Positions 1-9,172 of a stretch of DNA of 64,000 nucleotides are shown one piece after another. The stretch's first letter is position 1; the number at the start of each line of letters is the position of its first letter. The notes below the pieces were generated by a model. That model was not told where the DNA came from. It saw only the letters and a list, made by a program, of their open reading frames with translations, and made no database searches. The stretch covers positions 62,001 through 126,000 of the forward strand of contig NZBA01000036.1 in assembly GCA_002686265.1 (NCBI GenBank), read 5' to 3'. The translations under genes and the position numbers were made by a program. Source of the DNA: Planctomycetota bacterium (GTDB lineage Bacteria; Planctomycetota; UBA1135; GCA-002686595).

Positions 1-86
1 GCCTGAACGCTCAACTCGTCATGCGCGAGTACGACGGCGTGGCGGGCGGCTCGGGGCCGCGCTGGACCAAGAAGAAGGGCGCCTGA
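1..86 (+). CDS. secY: SecY protein translocase, C-terminal end (partial)
   Basis: The reading frame enters from the left edge, with its first complete codon at position 3, and stops at TGA 84-86. Only 27 residues are visible. They include QLVMREYDG and a basic tail ending in KKKGA. A short tail with a Q-L-x-x-R-x-Y-x-G pattern followed by basic residues is typical of the cytosolic end of SecY, the channel subunit of the Sec translocon. The position immediately before adk and infA is the usual secY position in ribosomal-protein superoperons. The call rests mainly on that context and the short motif, so it is probable rather than certain. Confidence 0.7.
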   Translation, partial: LNAQLVMREYDGVAGGSGPRWTKKKGA

Positions 87-106
87 GCCGGCAAGGCGCT
101 CCGACC

Positions 107-808
107 ATGATCGACCAAGTCGTCATCCTCCTCGGCCCTCCGGGCTCGGGAAAGGGAACCCAGGCCCGTCGCTTGAGCGCGGACCTGGGCGTTCCCCACG
201 TGGCGACCGGGGAGATGTTTCGCAGCAACGTGGAAGACGACACCGAACTCGGCAGGCGCGCACGGGGCTTCATGGAGTCGGGCCGGCTGGTTCCCGATGA
301 GCTCGTGACAGAGATGCTGTTCGTCCGCGTCGCCGCCGAAGACTGCAGTTGCGGATACGTGTTGGACGGGTTCCCGCGCACGCTCGGGCAGGCAGAGGCC
401 TTGGATCGGGGCATCGAAGGCCGCTGGGGCGCGAGCGTCGCTTCTCTGGAGGTCCCCGACGCAGCCCTAGTCGAGCGCGCCTCCGGGCGCCTGCTCTGCC
501 GTAACGACGGCAACCACATCTACCACGCGTCCTTCTCTCCGCCCGCGTCCGAGGGAATCTGTGACCAGTGCGGAGGCGAACTGTACCGCCGTGAAGACGA
601 CGTGCCCGAGGTCGTCGCGGCGCGGCTCGGGGTCTACCGCGAGCAGACCGCGCCCGTGCTCGAGCACTACGCGCAGGCGGGACACCTGCTGGGGGTGAAC
701 GGCGACCAGGCCCCCGACGAGGTCTACCGCACCCTGCGGGCCGCGTTAGAGGGTGAAAGCCGAGAGAACAGCGCCCTCGAAGGCTCGACGACCGAGGGGG
801 GCGAGTAA
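107..808 (+). CDS. adk: Adenylate kinase
   Basis: Adenylate kinase (233 aa) interconverts ATP + AMP and 2 ADP in the cytosol. The P-loop GPPGSGKGT lies at residues 10-18 and the AMP-site motif LDGFPRT at 86-92. A long-form LID domain follows at about 127-165. The LID carries a probable structural metal site with ligands C131, D134, C152 and C155. Long-form LIDs usually use four Cys or Cys3-Asp, so the Asp at the second position is a variant arrangement. After about residue 215 there is a short acidic, Ser/Thr/Gly-rich tail that is not part of the conserved fold. It lies 20 nt after secY, and its stop overlaps the infA start codon by one base, so the genes are almost certainly co-transcribed. 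Confidence 0.97.
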   Translation: MIDQVVILLGPPGSGKGTQARRLSADLGVPHVATGEMFRSNVEDDTELGRRARGFMESGRLVPDELVTEMLFVRVAAEDCSCGYVLDGFPRTLGQAEALDRGIEGRWGASVASLEVPDAALVERASGRLLCRNDGNHIYHASFSPPASEGICDQCGGELYRREDDVPEVVAARLGVYREQTAPVLEHYAQAGHLLGVNGDQAPDEVYRTLRAALEGESRENSALEGSTTEGGE

Positions 809-1050
809 TGGCGAAGGAAGAACCGATCGTGGTCGACGCCATCGTCACCGAAGCCCTCCCGAACGCCCGATTCCGGGCCAAGTTGGAATCGGGTCACGAG
901 ATCCTGGCACACGTCAGCGGCAAGATGCGGATGCACTACATCCGGATCATGGCCGGAGACAAGATCACCATCGAGATGTCGCCCTACGATCTGACGAAGG
1001 GCAGGATCGTCTCGCGCGGCGACCGCCGCTATCAGAGAAGGAGAACCTGA
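808..1050 (+). CDS. infA: Translation initiation factor IF-1
   Basis: This 80-residue S1-like OB-fold protein binds the ribosomal A site of the 30S subunit during initiation. It begins [20 protein letters not shown] and contains the conserved segments [13 protein letters not shown] and [18 protein letters not shown], which cover the whole IF-1 family length. The start codon overlaps the adk stop (TAATG), and its own stop overlaps the rpmJ start (ATGA). This is tight translational coupling. The slightly longer basic C-terminus, RRYQRRRT, is within normal variation. Confidence 0.98.
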   Translation: MAKEEPIVVDAIVTEALPNARFRAKLESGHEILAHVSGKMRMHYIRIMAGDKITIEMSPYDLTKGRIVSRGDRRYQRRRT

Positions 1051-1169
1051 TGAAGGTCCGAAGTAGCGTCCGCCGCATGTGCACCCACTGCAAGATCGTC
1101 CGCCGTCGCGGTGTTCTGCGGGTCATTTGCTCCGTGGATCCCCGTCACAAGCAGCGCCAAGGAAAGTGA
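1050..1169 (+). CDS. rpmJ: Ribosomal protein L36
   Basis: This 39-residue basic protein of the large ribosomal subunit starts [11 protein letters not shown]. It has the zinc-ribbon pattern C11-x2-C14 followed by C27 and H33, so it is the zinc-binding (C+) form of L36. It overlaps infA by one base (TGATG) and sits at its standard place between infA and rpsM. Confidence 0.96.
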   Translation: MKVRSSVRRMCTHCKIVRRRGVLRVICSVDPRHKQRQGK

Positions 1170-1185
1170 ACCACAGGAAGCCATC

Positions 1186-1569
1186 ATGCCTCGCGTAGTC
1201 GGTGTAGACATCCCCAATGACAAGCGCCTCGATGTGGCCATGACCTACATCTTCGGCGTCGGACGAGTGACCGCCAGCAGAGTCTGCGTGGAGCTCAAGT
1301 TCGACCCCGGAATGCAGGCCCGGGACCTGACCGAGGAACAGATCACCACCCTCGCCCACCACCTCGAGAAGAAGTACGTAGTGGAGGGACAGCTGCGACG
1401 AAACGTCGCGGCCTCGATCGGCCGCCTGCGCGACATCGGTAGCTACCGAGGCCTGCGGCACCGCCGCGGGCTGCCGGTACGCGGCCAGCGCACGAAGACC
1501 AACGCTCGCGGCCGAAAGGGCGCGAAGAAGACCGTTGCGGGCAAGAAGTCCGTCAAGGGCATGAAGTAG
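1186..1569 (+). CDS. rpsM: Ribosomal protein S13
   Basis: S13 (127 aa) is a head protein of the 30S subunit that contacts the P-site tRNA and bridges to 50S. The chosen ATG begins [14 protein letters not shown], the normal S13 N-terminus. The helix-turn-helix region IFGVGRVTA, the motif [20 protein letters not shown] and the lysine/arginine-rich tail are all present. It follows rpmJ after 16 nt, in the standard superoperon order. Confidence 0.98.
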   Translation: MPRVVGVDIPNDKRLDVAMTYIFGVGRVTASRVCVELKFDPGMQARDLTEEQITTLAHHLEKKYVVEGQLRRNVAASIGRLRDIGSYRGLRHRRGLPVRGQRTKTNARGRKGAKKTVAGKKSVKGMK

Positions 1570-1604
1570 GCGAGCTCGTCTCAGAAAGAAGCAATCTAGA
1601 AGCG

Positions 1605-1985
1605 ATGGCGAAACAGACAAAGAAGAAGGCCCGCAAGAACGTCTCCAAGGGGATCGTTCACATCAAGGCGAGCTTCAACAACACCCTGGTCACGATCACG
1701 GACGAGGCTGGCGCGGTCATCGCGAGCAGCTCCTCGGGCGTGATGGGCTTCAAGGGCACCCGCAAGAGCACGCCCTTCGCCGCCCAGCGAGCATCGGACA
1801 ATGCCGCCGCCACGGCGAAGCGCCACGGCCTCAAGGAGGTCATCGTGCGCGTCAAGGGCGCCGGCTCCGGCCGTGAGTCCGCCGTCCGCGCCTTGAGCAA
1901 TGCCGGCATTCGCGTCAGCTACATCGAGGACGTCACACCCCTCCCGCACAACGGTTGCCGTGCCCGCAAGCGGCGCCGCGTCTGA
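1605..1985 (+). CDS. rpsK: Ribosomal protein S11
   Basis: S11 (126 aa) is a platform protein of the 30S subunit. Conserved segments include [28 protein letters not shown] and the C-terminal block [18 protein letters not shown]. The basic N-terminal extension [11 protein letters not shown] is normal for the family. It lies 35 nt after rpsM and 22 nt before rpsD in conserved order. Confidence 0.98.
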   Translation: MAKQTKKKARKNVSKGIVHIKASFNNTLVTITDEAGAVIASSSSGVMGFKGTRKSTPFAAQRASDNAAATAKRHGLKEVIVRVKGAGSGRESAVRALSNAGIRVSYIEDVTPLPHNGCRARKRRRV

Positions 1986-2007
1986 TCCAACAACATCCTG
2001 ATCCACC

Positions 2008-2634
2008 ATGGCTCGATTCACGGGGAACAAGTGCAAGCTGTGCCGCCGGGAAGGCATGAAGCTCTTCCTGAAGGGGCAGCGCTGCTTTACCGACAAGTGC
2101 GCTCTCGCGCGACGCGACTACCCGCCGGGAGTTCATGCGCAGAAGCGCACGAAGGTCACCGAGTACGGCGTGCGCCTGCGTGAGAAGCAGAAGCTCAAGC
2201 GCATCTACGGCGTACTCGAGCGTCAGTTCAAGCTCTACTTCCGGGAGGCCGAGCGTCTGCGAGGCAACACGGGAGAGAACCTCCTGATGTTGCTCGAGCG
2301 GCGCCTCGACAACGTGGTGCTATCGAGTGGGTTTGCGCTCTCGCGGAACCATGCGCGGCAGCTGATCAACCACGGTCACTTCCGCGTGAACGGACGCAAG
2401 GTGACCATCTCCTCCTTCCAGGTGAGGCCTGGAGACGCCCTCGAGCCCGCTCCGCGCGACGCGACCAAGAAAATCGTCGCCGAAGCCGTCGAGGTGAACA
2501 AGTCGCAGCCCGTGCCCACTTGGCTGGAAGTCAACGGCGAGGCGATGACATCGAAGATCACGGGGGTCCCGCGGCGCGAGGATGTGCCGCACCCGATCCA
2601 GGAACAGCTCATCATCGAGCTCTGCTCGAAGTAG
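2008..2634 (+). CDS. rpsD: Ribosomal protein S4, zinc-binding form
   Basis: S4 (208 aa) nucleates 30S assembly on 16S rRNA and often acts as a translational repressor of its operon. The N-terminus has cysteines C9, C12, C26 and C31 near KLFLKGQRCF, which marks the C+ (zinc-containing) S4 type. The S4 RNA-binding domain, with RRLDNVVLSSGFA and RQLINHGHFRVNG, follows at about residues 95-160. It lies directly upstream of rpoA, as in most superoperons. No S4-binding pseudoknot was looked for in detail. Confidence 0.98.
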   Translation: MARFTGNKCKLCRREGMKLFLKGQRCFTDKCALARRDYPPGVHAQKRTKVTEYGVRLREKQKLKRIYGVLERQFKLYFREAERLRGNTGENLLMLLERRLDNVVLSSGFALSRNHARQLINHGHFRVNGRKVTISSFQVRPGDALEPAPRDATKKIVAEAVEVNKSQPVPTWLEVNGEAMTSKITGVPRREDVPHPIQEQLIIELCSK

Positions 2635-2653
2635 TCGGTACGAGGGAACAGTC

Positions 2654-3643
2654 ATGAGAATCCGTTGGCGCAACTTCGAACTCCCCAGCAAGGTCGTCCC
2701 GGACGCGGAGACCATGACCGCCGAATACGGGCAGTTCGTCATCGAGCCCTTCGAGCGCGGTTTTGGTCACACGATCGGTAACGGTCTGCGACGGGTCCTG
2801 CTGTCCTCCATCGAGGGCAGCGCGATCACCTCGGTCAAGATCGAGGGCTCCCACCACGAGTTCGACTCGATGGAAGGAGTCTATGAGGACGTCACCGACA
2901 TCATCCTCAACCTGAAGAGGCTGAGGATCCAATACGAGGGCACCGGCTCGATCTCTTGCCGCTTGGAGAAGAGCGGCAAGGGCGAGATCACCGGCGCTGA
3001 CGTCCAGTGTGAAGGCGACGCCCATGTCGTGAACACCGACCTGCACATCGCCACCCTGACCATGGACCGCGACCTGACCATCGAGATGGAGGTCAAGCGC
3101 GGGCGAGGTTATGTGGCGGCGGAGGAGAACCAGGATCCACACGGTGAGCTGGGATTGATTCCCGTGGACTCGATCTACTCGCCCGTGCACCGCGTTCGTT
3201 ACGCCGTCGAGGCCACGCGCGTCGGGAAGCTGACGAACTATGATCGACTCGTGTTGGAGATCTGGACCGACGGAACCGTGACGCCAGAACTGGCCTTGGT
3301 CGAGGCGGCGAAGATCTACCGCAAGCACCTGAACCCCTTCGTGCTCTTCGACTCCTCGTTGGACGAGGCGCCGATCGCGGATGAGCCCGGTTCCTCCGAG
3401 TTCAATGCGGTGAACCAGGAGACTTCGGAGCTGGAGCTGACCCTCGAGGTTTCGATTACGGAGTTGGAGCTCTCGGTTCGGGCGCGCAACTGTCTTGATG
3501 GGGCGAACCTGCGCACCCTCGGTGACCTCGTGACGCTGTCGGAGGCGGAGGTGATGCACCTCAAGAATCTGGGCAAGACCAGCCTGACCGAGATCAAGAA
3601 CAAGCTCTCCGAGCGGGGTTTGGCCCTAGGAATGAGCATCTAG
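2654..3643 (+). CDS. rpoA: RNA polymerase alpha subunit
   Basis: The alpha subunit (329 aa) dimerises to start RNA polymerase assembly. The first ATG giving a normal N-terminus is at 2654 ([11 protein letters not shown]). The N-terminal domain contains [20 protein letters not shown] and spans roughly residues 20-230. An acidic linker follows. The C-terminal domain (about 260-329) carries the DNA- and activator-contacting helices, seen as [19 protein letters not shown] and [16 protein letters not shown]. The length is typical. It lies 19 nt after rpsD and 37 nt before rplQ. Confidence 0.98.
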   Translation: MRIRWRNFELPSKVVPDAETMTAEYGQFVIEPFERGFGHTIGNGLRRVLLSSIEGSAITSVKIEGSHHEFDSMEGVYEDVTDIILNLKRLRIQYEGTGSISCRLEKSGKGEITGADVQCEGDAHVVNTDLHIATLTMDRDLTIEMEVKRGRGYVAAEENQDPHGELGLIPVDSIYSPVHRVRYAVEATRVGKLTNYDRLVLEIWTDGTVTPELALVEAAKIYRKHLNPFVLFDSSLDEAPIADEPGSSEFNAVNQETSELELTLEVSITELELSVRARNCLDGANLRTLGDLVTLSEAEVMHLKNLGKTSLTEIKNKLSERGLALGMSI

Positions 3644-3680
3644 CTCGGTCCTTTCGAGGACGAGACCGCGGAGATTTGCC

Positions 3681-4088
3681 ATGCGACATCGAGTAGCCGG
3701 AAGCAAGCTAGGACGGACCTCCAGCCATCGGACGGCCATGCGCCGGAACATGATGGCATCGCTCATCGAGCATGAGAGGATCGTCACGACCGTTCAGAAG
3801 GCCAAGGCCGTCAAACCCTACATCGAGAAGCTCATCACTCTCGCCGGCGAGGCGAACAACCACCGCCGCAGACGGGCTTTCGCCGCCCTGCGAAACACGG
3901 ACGCGGTGGACAAGCTGTTCGATGTCCTCGGACCGCGCTTCAAGGAGCGACCGGGCGGCTACTGTCGAGTCCTCAAGCTCTCTCGTCGCCGCCTGGGGGA
4001 CAACGGAGAGCGTGCGATCCTCGAATTCGTCGAACGTTCGCCGAGCGAGGAAGATGCCCTGGCCGCCGGCGCCGGGGCGAGCGAGTAA
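3681..4088 (+). CDS. rplQ: Ribosomal protein L17
   Basis: L17 (135 aa) lies near the peptide exit tunnel of the 50S subunit. It begins [17 protein letters not shown] and has the conserved [26 protein letters not shown] segment (split here by function, read at residues 33-58) and the [14 protein letters not shown] motif. A short acidic tail follows residue 115. It is the last gene of the superoperon; the next gene is convergent. Confidence 0.97.
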   Translation: MRHRVAGSKLGRTSSHRTAMRRNMMASLIEHERIVTTVQKAKAVKPYIEKLITLAGEANNHRRRRAFAALRNTDAVDKLFDVLGPRFKERPGGYCRVLKLSRRRLGDNGERAILEFVERSPSEEDALAAGAGASE

Positions 4089-4122
4089 ACCGGCGCGCTA
4101 GGGCGGCTGGCGACCCTGTGAT

Positions 4123-4172
4123 CCCCGCTGGCCCGAACGCGGCGCGTGGATCAGCTCTGGCGTCCAGCGGGG
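4123..4172. terminator. Inverted repeat between convergent rplQ and dnaE
   Basis: A perfect 9-bp inverted repeat pairs CCCCGCTGG (4123-4131) with CCAGCGGGG (4164-4172). It lies in the 115-bp gap between the convergent ends of rplQ and dnaE. The loop is about 32 nt and neither side has a clear T-run. It could stop transcription from both sides, but this is weak evidence. Confidence 0.35.
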
Positions 4173-4203
4173 CTCCGAGCGACGCCTTTCGAGGCCCCGT
4201 CGG

Positions 4204-7200
4204 CTAGATCCGGGCCAGCTTGATTCTGCCGCGGCCGAGGAGCTCACCGACCTCGCCTGCGAGCTCGGCGGTGATGGCGACGGTGCAATCACCTCCAGCG
4301 CGAACACGGCGCACGGAGCCGTCGGTTCCCGTGACCTGCAGGAAGACAGGGCGCTTGCCGGGGTGCTCGCACAGGACCTCGCGGATGCGCGGGAGCAGGG
4401 ACGCGTCTTCGGGGGATAGGGACAGGACGACGCCGCCCTCGAAGTGCCCGAGCGCCTCCTCGACGGTCATCATCTCCGAGAGGATCAAAGTGGGCTCCTC
4501 TCCGTCGGCTTCGAGCTTCCCGTGCGCAACGACGACGGCACCCTCCTCGAGACCACCCGCGCATTCCTCGAAGGTGCGCGGGAAGCAGACGACGTTGACC
4601 GCCCCGTGCAGGTCTTCGAGACGGAAGCGCGCCATCTTGCGCCCGGCCATCTTGCCCGACTTGACCAGTAACTGGGAGAGGCCGACGATCAGACCCGCGA
4701 GGCTCACCGCGGCACCGTCGGAGAGTTCCTCGAGGCGGTTCGTGGGCACGGTCGAGAGCATTCCCATCAGGCCCGCGCGCTCCTCGAGCGGATGGCCGCT
4801 CAGGTAGAAGCCGAGCACCTCGTACTCCGCCCGCAAGGTGTCGGCGTTGTTCCAGGCCTGGTGGTCGTCGATTCCGTCGCCCACCTCCTCGGGCACCTCT
4901 CCGGCCGGAGCAGCGGCGAACAGGTCGCCCTGTCCGGCGCGGCGGTCCGCTGCTGCACGCGCGCCGTCGGCCATGGCCGCGCCCAAAGCGTGCAGGACCG
5001 CGCCGCGGTTGTGCCCACCCTCGTCGAAAGCGCCGGCTTTGATCAGCGCCTCCCAGGTCACTCGTCCCACGGCCGCCGGGTCGGCCTGCCGGCAAAGCTC
5101 GTGGAGGGTGAGGGGGAGCTCCTCGCCGAGCACCGCCGTGCGCGCCTCCTCCAGCGCCGCTACCGCCTTGGAACCCGTTCCCTTCACGGCGCCCAGGCCG
5201 AAGCGGATACCGCTGCCCTCGGTCTTGAAGCCCCATGCCGAACCCCAGACGGTCGGCGGCAGGATGGCAATGCCCGAGCGGCGGGCGTCGTCGCAGAGGA
5301 GCTTCACCTTGCCCGAGTCTCCCATCTCGCAGGTCAGGTTGGCGGCCATGAACTCGGGCCGGTGGTGAGCCTTGAGGTGCGCCGTCTGGTAGCTGATCAG
5401 GGCGTAGGCCGTCGAATGGGACTTGTTGAAGCCGTAGCCCCCGAACTTGACGATGTTGTCCCAGATGTCCTGAGCCACGGCCCGCTCGCAGCCGTTCTTC
5501 TGAGCACCCGCGAGGAAGGTGGCGGAGAAGCGTTCCATGATCTCGGGCTTCTTCTTGCCCATTGCCTTGCGCAGGTTGTCCGCTTCGTTGAGTGAGAAGT
5601 CGGCCAGGTGGTTGGAGATCAGCATCACCTGCTCCTGGTAGACGATGCACCCGTAGGTGTCCTCCAGGATCGGCTCCATGCTCGGGTGGGGGTACTCGAT
5701 CGGCTCTTCGCCGTGCTTGCGACGGCAGAACATGTCCGCCATCCCCGACTCCAGGGGGCCGGGCCGATACAGCGCCAGGATGGCGATCAAGTCCTCGAAG
5801 CAGTCGGGCTTGAGGCGCGTGATCAGCTTGCGCATCCCGTCCGATTCGAGCTGGAACACACCCTGGGTCTCGCCCGACATCAGCAGCGCGTAGGTTGCCT
5901 CGTCATCGAGCGGCAGGCCTTCGAGCTCCGGCGCGTCGCCGCCGCGTCGCTTGATGTTCTCGAGGGCCCCGTCGATGATCGTCAGGGTCCTCAGGCCCAG
6001 ATAGTCCATCTTCAGCAGGCCGAGATCCTCGAGCTCGGGAGCCTGCCACTGGGTCGTCACGTCGTCGCCGTTCTTGGCGAGGGGAACGTACTCGGCGATC
6101 GGGCGATCGGCGATCACGACGCCCGCGGCATGAGTGGAAATGTGGCGCGTGATGCCCTCGAGGGTGGCCGAGAGGGCGAAGAGCTCCGAGTATTCCGGCT
6201 GGCGGCGCAGTTCCTTGAGCTCGGGGTCGCTGGTGAGCGCCTCCGCGAGGTTCGGCGCGCCCGGGCCTTGGGGGATCCTCTTCGCGATGCGATCGACGTC
6301 CTTGAGAGGCACCTCGAGGACCCTACCGACGTCGCGCACGACCGTGCGGGACTTCATCGTCCCGAAGGTGACGATCTGCGCGACGTTCTCCGCGCCGTAG
6401 CGCTCACGGGTGTACTGCAGGACTCGTTCGCGTCCGGTCTTGCAGAAGTCGATGTCGATGTCGGGCATCGAAACCCGGGCGCTGTTGAGGAAGCGCTCGA
6501 AGAGCAGCCCGTAGCGCAGGGGGCAGACGCGAGTGATGTCGAGCAGGTAGGCGACGATCGAGCCCGCCGCGGAGCCGCGTCCGGGGCCCACGGGAATGTC
6601 GTGATCCCGTGCCCAGCGGATCAGATCCCAAACGATCAGGAAGTAGGAGACGAACCCGAGCTCGCGGATCACCCGCTTCTCGTAGTCGAGGCGCTCTCGG
6701 GCTTCTGAGTGGTCGCGCCCGTAGGTGCGCCCGAGCCCCTCCTCGAGGAGCGAGTCGAACAAGGCGTCGGCCCCTCCCCCGTCGTCGGGAACGAACACCG
6801 GCAGGTGGTACTCGCCGAACTTCATCTCGAGATCCACCTGCTCGGCCACGTCGACGGTCGCTTTCAGCGCGTCCGGCAGGTCGCGGAACATCTCCGCCAT
6901 CTCGGCGCGTGAGGTGAGGAACAGGGTGGTCGCGTCGAACTTGAAGCGCCCGGGATCGTCACGCTTGGCCTGCGTGTTGATGCACAAGAGCACGTCCTGG
7001 GCCTCGCAGTCCTCCCGGCGCAGGTAGTGGACGTCGTTGGTGGCGACCATCGGGATGCCGGTGCGTCCGTGGATGCGCACCATGGCCTCGTTGACCTTGT
7101 CCTGCAGCTCGATGCCGTTGCGCTGCAGCTCGAGCCAGAAGTGGTCGGGCCCGAACATGTCCCGCAGGGACATGGCCAAGGCCTCCGCCTCCGCTTCCTT

Positions 7201-7659
7201 GCCCATCCCGCAGAGCTGGCTGAACTCGCTCGAGAGGCAGCCGGACAGGCAGCTGATGCCGGCTGCGTGCTCCGAGAGGAGCTCGCGGTCGATGCGCGGC
7301 CGGAAGTGCAGCCCCTCGAGATAGGCCGCGGAGGCCAACTTCTTCAGGTTGCTGAAACCCTCCTCGTTGCGCGCTAGGAGCGTCAGGTGGTTGTAGCCGT
7401 TGCCCTTGGCCTTGCTGTGCGGCAGGTGGCGCGACTGGCGCGCGACGTACATCTCGCAGCCCAGGAGGGGCTTGATGCCGGCCCGCGTCGCCTCGCGATA
7501 GAGCTGGACGATGCCGAACATGTTGCCGTGGTCGGTCAAGGCCAGGGCGTTCTGGCCGTCGGCCACGCAGGCCTCGACGAGGGCGGGGATGCGATTGGCT
7601 CCGTCGAGCAGGCTGTACTCGGAGTGGACGTGCAGGTGGACGAAGTCCGGGTCGGCCAT
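4204..7659 (-). CDS. dnaE: DNA polymerase III alpha subunit
   Basis: This is the replicative polymerase catalytic subunit (1151 aa, normal DnaE length). The N-terminal PHP domain begins HLHVHSEYSLLDG (residues 8-20). It appears to keep the family metal ligands: the H-x-H pair, TDHGNMFG, a GCEMYV glutamate, YNHL, the SCLSGC cysteine, and NDVH. The palm contains PDIDIDF at 399-405, where D400 and D402 match the catalytic aspartates of E. coli. The fingers follow, then a helix-hairpin-helix region, and an OB fold near 990-1080 containing VSLAGLIVGLSQ. It is alone on the minus strand, about 215 bp downstream of the carbamoyltransferase gene. It is convergent with rplQ. No dnaQ exonuclease gene is in the window. 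Confidence 0.97.
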   Translation of the reverse strand: MADPDFVHLHVHSEYSLLDGANRIPALVEACVADGQNALALTDHGNMFGIVQLYREATRAGIKPLLGCEMYVARQSRHLPHSKAKGNGYNHLTLLARNEEGFSNLKKLASAAYLEGLHFRPRIDRELLSEHAAGISCLSGCLSSEFSQLCGMGKEAEAEALAMSLRDMFGPDHFWLELQRNGIELQDKVNEAMVRIHGRTGIPMVATNDVHYLRREDCEAQDVLLCINTQAKRDDPGRFKFDATTLFLTSRAEMAEMFRDLPDALKATVDVAEQVDLEMKFGEYHLPVFVPDDGGGADALFDSLLEEGLGRTYGRDHSEARERLDYEKRVIRELGFVSYFLIVWDLIRWARDHDIPVGPGRGSAAGSIVAYLLDITRVCPLRYGLLFERFLNSARVSMPDIDIDFCKTGRERVLQYTRERYGAENVAQIVTFGTMKSRTVVRDVGRVLEVPLKDVDRIAKRIPQGPGAPNLAEALTSDPELKELRRQPEYSELFALSATLEGITRHISTHAAGVVIADRPIAEYVPLAKNGDDVTTQWQAPELEDLGLLKMDYLGLRTLTIIDGALENIKRRGGDAPELEGLPLDDEATYALLMSGETQGVFQLESDGMRKLITRLKPDCFEDLIAILALYRPGPLESGMADMFCRRKHGEEPIEYPHPSMEPILEDTYGCIVYQEQVMLISNHLADFSLNEADNLRKAMGKKKPEIMERFSATFLAGAQKNGCERAVAQDIWDNIVKFGGYGFNKSHSTAYALISYQTAHLKAHHRPEFMAANLTCEMGDSGKVKLLCDDARRSGIAILPPTVWGSAWGFKTEGSGIRFGLGAVKGTGSKAVAALEEARTAVLGEELPLTLHELCRQADPAAVGRVTWEALIKAGAFDEGGHNRGAVLHALGAAMADGARAAADRRAGQGDLFAAAPAGEVPEEVGDGIDDHQAWNNADTLRAEYEVLGFYLSGHPLEERAGLMGMLSTVPTNRLEELSDGAAVSLAGLIVGLSQLLVKSGKMAGRKMARFRLEDLHGAVNVVCFPRTFEECAGGLEEGAVVVAHGKLEADGEEPTLILSEMMTVEEALGHFEGGVVLSLSPEDASLLPRIREVLCEHPGKRPVFLQVTGTDGSVRRVRAGGDCTVAITAELAGEVGELLGRGRIKLARI

Positions 7660-7794
7660 CGGAAGGTGTCGGTCCGGGGTGGGGGAGCGTCGGCCGGGCG
7701 CGGGGGCTCGGCCGTTCCGAGAAGACGGCGGGCGGTTGAGACTCAGCCGATGCCGCTCATGAACACGCGCAGCGGGTGACGCCTCGTCGGAGTC

Positions 7795-7820
7795 GCCTCT
7801 GGAGTCGAGACTCCAAAGGC
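7795..7820 (-). terminator. Hairpin between carbamoyltransferase gene and dnaE
   Basis: The segment folds into a stem pairing GCCTCTGGAGT with ACTCCAAAGGC. There is one C/A mismatch and the loop is CGAG. It lies 54 nt past the stop of the upstream minus-strand gene and 136 nt before dnaE. No T-run follows, so an intrinsic terminator is only possible; it could also be a processing or leader element of dnaE. Confidence 0.3.
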
Positions 7821-7874
7821 GATGCGGGAGGCGAGTCGCGGTATCCGGAGTGCGTCTTCATCAACAACCAAAGC

Positions 7875-8891
7875 TCAGTTGCCCAGGAGACTCGCGAGCA
7901 GAGCCTTCTGGGAGTGCAGGCGGTTTTCGGCCTGCTCGTAGATCATGCTGCGGGGGCCGTCGAGGACCTCGTCGGTGGCCTCGAGGTTGCGCCGCACCGG
8001 GCCTGCGTGCATCAGGCGCGCCTCGTCACCGCGGGCGAGCAGGGCCTCGTCGACGATCCACTCTCCCGTGCGCGCGCGTCGGCTGGCGGCCAGGGTGGGG
8101 TTGCCGTGGTCCTCCAGCGACTGCCACGAGCGGGCGTAGATGACGTGCGCTCCCGCCGCGGCCTCCTCGCGCGAGGTGCCGATCTCGATCGCGGCCCCGC
8201 TACGCTCGGCCATGTCGCGGGCGCAGCCGAGGACCTCGCCGTCGAGGTCGTAGCCCCGCGGGTGCGCGATTCGGACCTCCATGCCCAGGCGCACGGCCGA
8301 GGTCAGCAGGGAGTGCACGACCGCCGAGCTGGCGGGCGTCGGCGAGTGAGTCCAGACGATCGCGAGACGTCGCCCGCGGAACTCCCCGAGGGTCTCGTAG
8401 ACGGTCATCATGTCCGCCAGAGCCTGCAGGGGGTGCCAGAGGGCGCTCTCCATGTTGATCACCGGCACCCGCGCGTGCTCCGCCCAGGCGCGGATGCTCG
8501 CGTCGCGCCGGTCGGTCTCCCAGGACTGGCCCTCGAGGGCGGGCCGGATGGCCAGCACATCGAGGTAGCGCGAGAGCACCTCCGCCGCGTCGCGGATGTG
8601 CTCGGGGGCGCGGCCGTCCATCACCGAGCCGGAGCGCGCCTCGAGCTCCCAGAAGTCGGTCGCCGCGTTGAGGTTCAGCCCGTGGCCTCCGAGCTGGTGC
8701 ACGGCGGCCTCGAAGGAGGTGCGCGTGCGCAGGGAGCCGCGGAAGAAGAGCATGCCGGCGGTGCGGCCCTCCAGCCCCCCCCGGGTCGCCTCGGCCTTGG
8801 CCCGCAGGGAACCCTCGAGGAGGGTCCTCAGCTCGTCGTCGCCGAGGTCCTGCAAGCTGATCAAGTGGCGTCCCGCGCTGTCCCCGCTCAT
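7875..8891 (-). CDS. argF': N-acylornithine carbamoyltransferase (probably N-succinylornithine type)
   Basis: This 338-residue protein transfers a carbamoyl group to an ornithine derivative in arginine synthesis. The carbamoyl-phosphate motif is SLRTRT (residues 53-58), as in acetyl- and succinyl-ornithine enzymes, rather than the STRTR of ordinary ArgF. HPLQ (153-156) and the C-terminal pattern RRNLEATDEVLD...AENR.H.QKA also match that subfamily. At the published substrate-switch position inside the MDGxxxEH loop it has proline (P96). In the enzymes I recall, proline there means succinylornithine and glutamate means acetylornithine. The usual HCLP motif is changed to HAGP (295-298). ATG 8891 is preferred over an upstream GTG at 8945 because the fold begins right after it and a -10-like TATTCT ends 6 nt upstream. 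The exact substrate is inferred. Confidence 0.85.
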   Translation of the reverse strand: MSGDSAGRHLISLQDLGDDELRTLLEGSLRAKAEATRGGLEGRTAGMLFFRGSLRTRTSFEAAVHQLGGHGLNLNAATDFWELEARSGSVMDGRAPEHIRDAAEVLSRYLDVLAIRPALEGQSWETDRRDASIRAWAEHARVPVINMESALWHPLQALADMMTVYETLGEFRGRRLAIVWTHSPTPASSAVVHSLLTSAVRLGMEVRIAHPRGYDLDGEVLGCARDMAERSGAAIEIGTSREEAAAGAHVIYARSWQSLEDHGNPTLAASRRARTGEWIVDEALLARGDEARLMHAGPVRRNLEATDEVLDGPRSMIYEQAENRLHSQKALLASLLGN

Positions 8892-8897
8892 GGGGCC

Positions 8898-8925
8898 AGA
8901 ATACCCGCTGCGAGGCGGGTTTCCA
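8898..8925 (-). promoter_or_regulatory. Candidate promoter of the N-acylornithine carbamoyltransferase gene
   Basis: Read on the minus strand there is TGGAAA (8925-8920), a 16-nt spacer and TATTCT (8903-8898). The -10 hexamer ends 6 nt before ATG 8891, so transcription would begin about at the start codon. The -10 resembles the sigma-70 consensus; the -35 matches 4 of 6 bases. Confidence 0.45.
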
Positions 8926-8975
8926 GGACTGACCGCGCCTCTCACCGGGCGCCCCCCAGCCCGGGCGGGCGGCGC

Positions 8976-9004
8976 TTGACAGCGCCCCGAGCCCCGGCTA
9001 CAAC
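8976..9004 (+). promoter_or_regulatory. Sigma-70-type promoter of tRNA-Arg
   Basis: A perfect -35 hexamer TTGACA (8976-8981) is followed by a 17-nt spacer and TACAAC (8999-9004). The expected start is near 9011, a few bases before the mature tRNA 5' end at 9019. This is the clearest consensus promoter in the window. It faces away from the minus-strand carbamoyltransferase gene. Confidence 0.8.
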
Positions 9005-9018
9005 CTGCGCCCCTTCGC

Positions 9019-9095
<77 letters not shown>

Positions 9096-9172
9096 GTCAT
9101 GTCCCGACGACGATTCCTCGGCGAGCGCGCCGCGGAAGCCGGGCGGGAATCGCCAAAGGCGGTCAGCGCTCT

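Noticed and set aside
107..808. Adenylate kinase LID with Asp in place of the second Cys as a novel metal site
   Set aside because: Mixed Cys/Asp tetrads are known in this family, so the variant is noted in the gene entry only.
5608..6708. Long plus-strand frame opposite dnaE (and similar long antisense frames throughout)
   Set aside because: High GC content creates long open frames opposite real genes; the dnaE strand has all the conserved motifs and the antisense translation has none.
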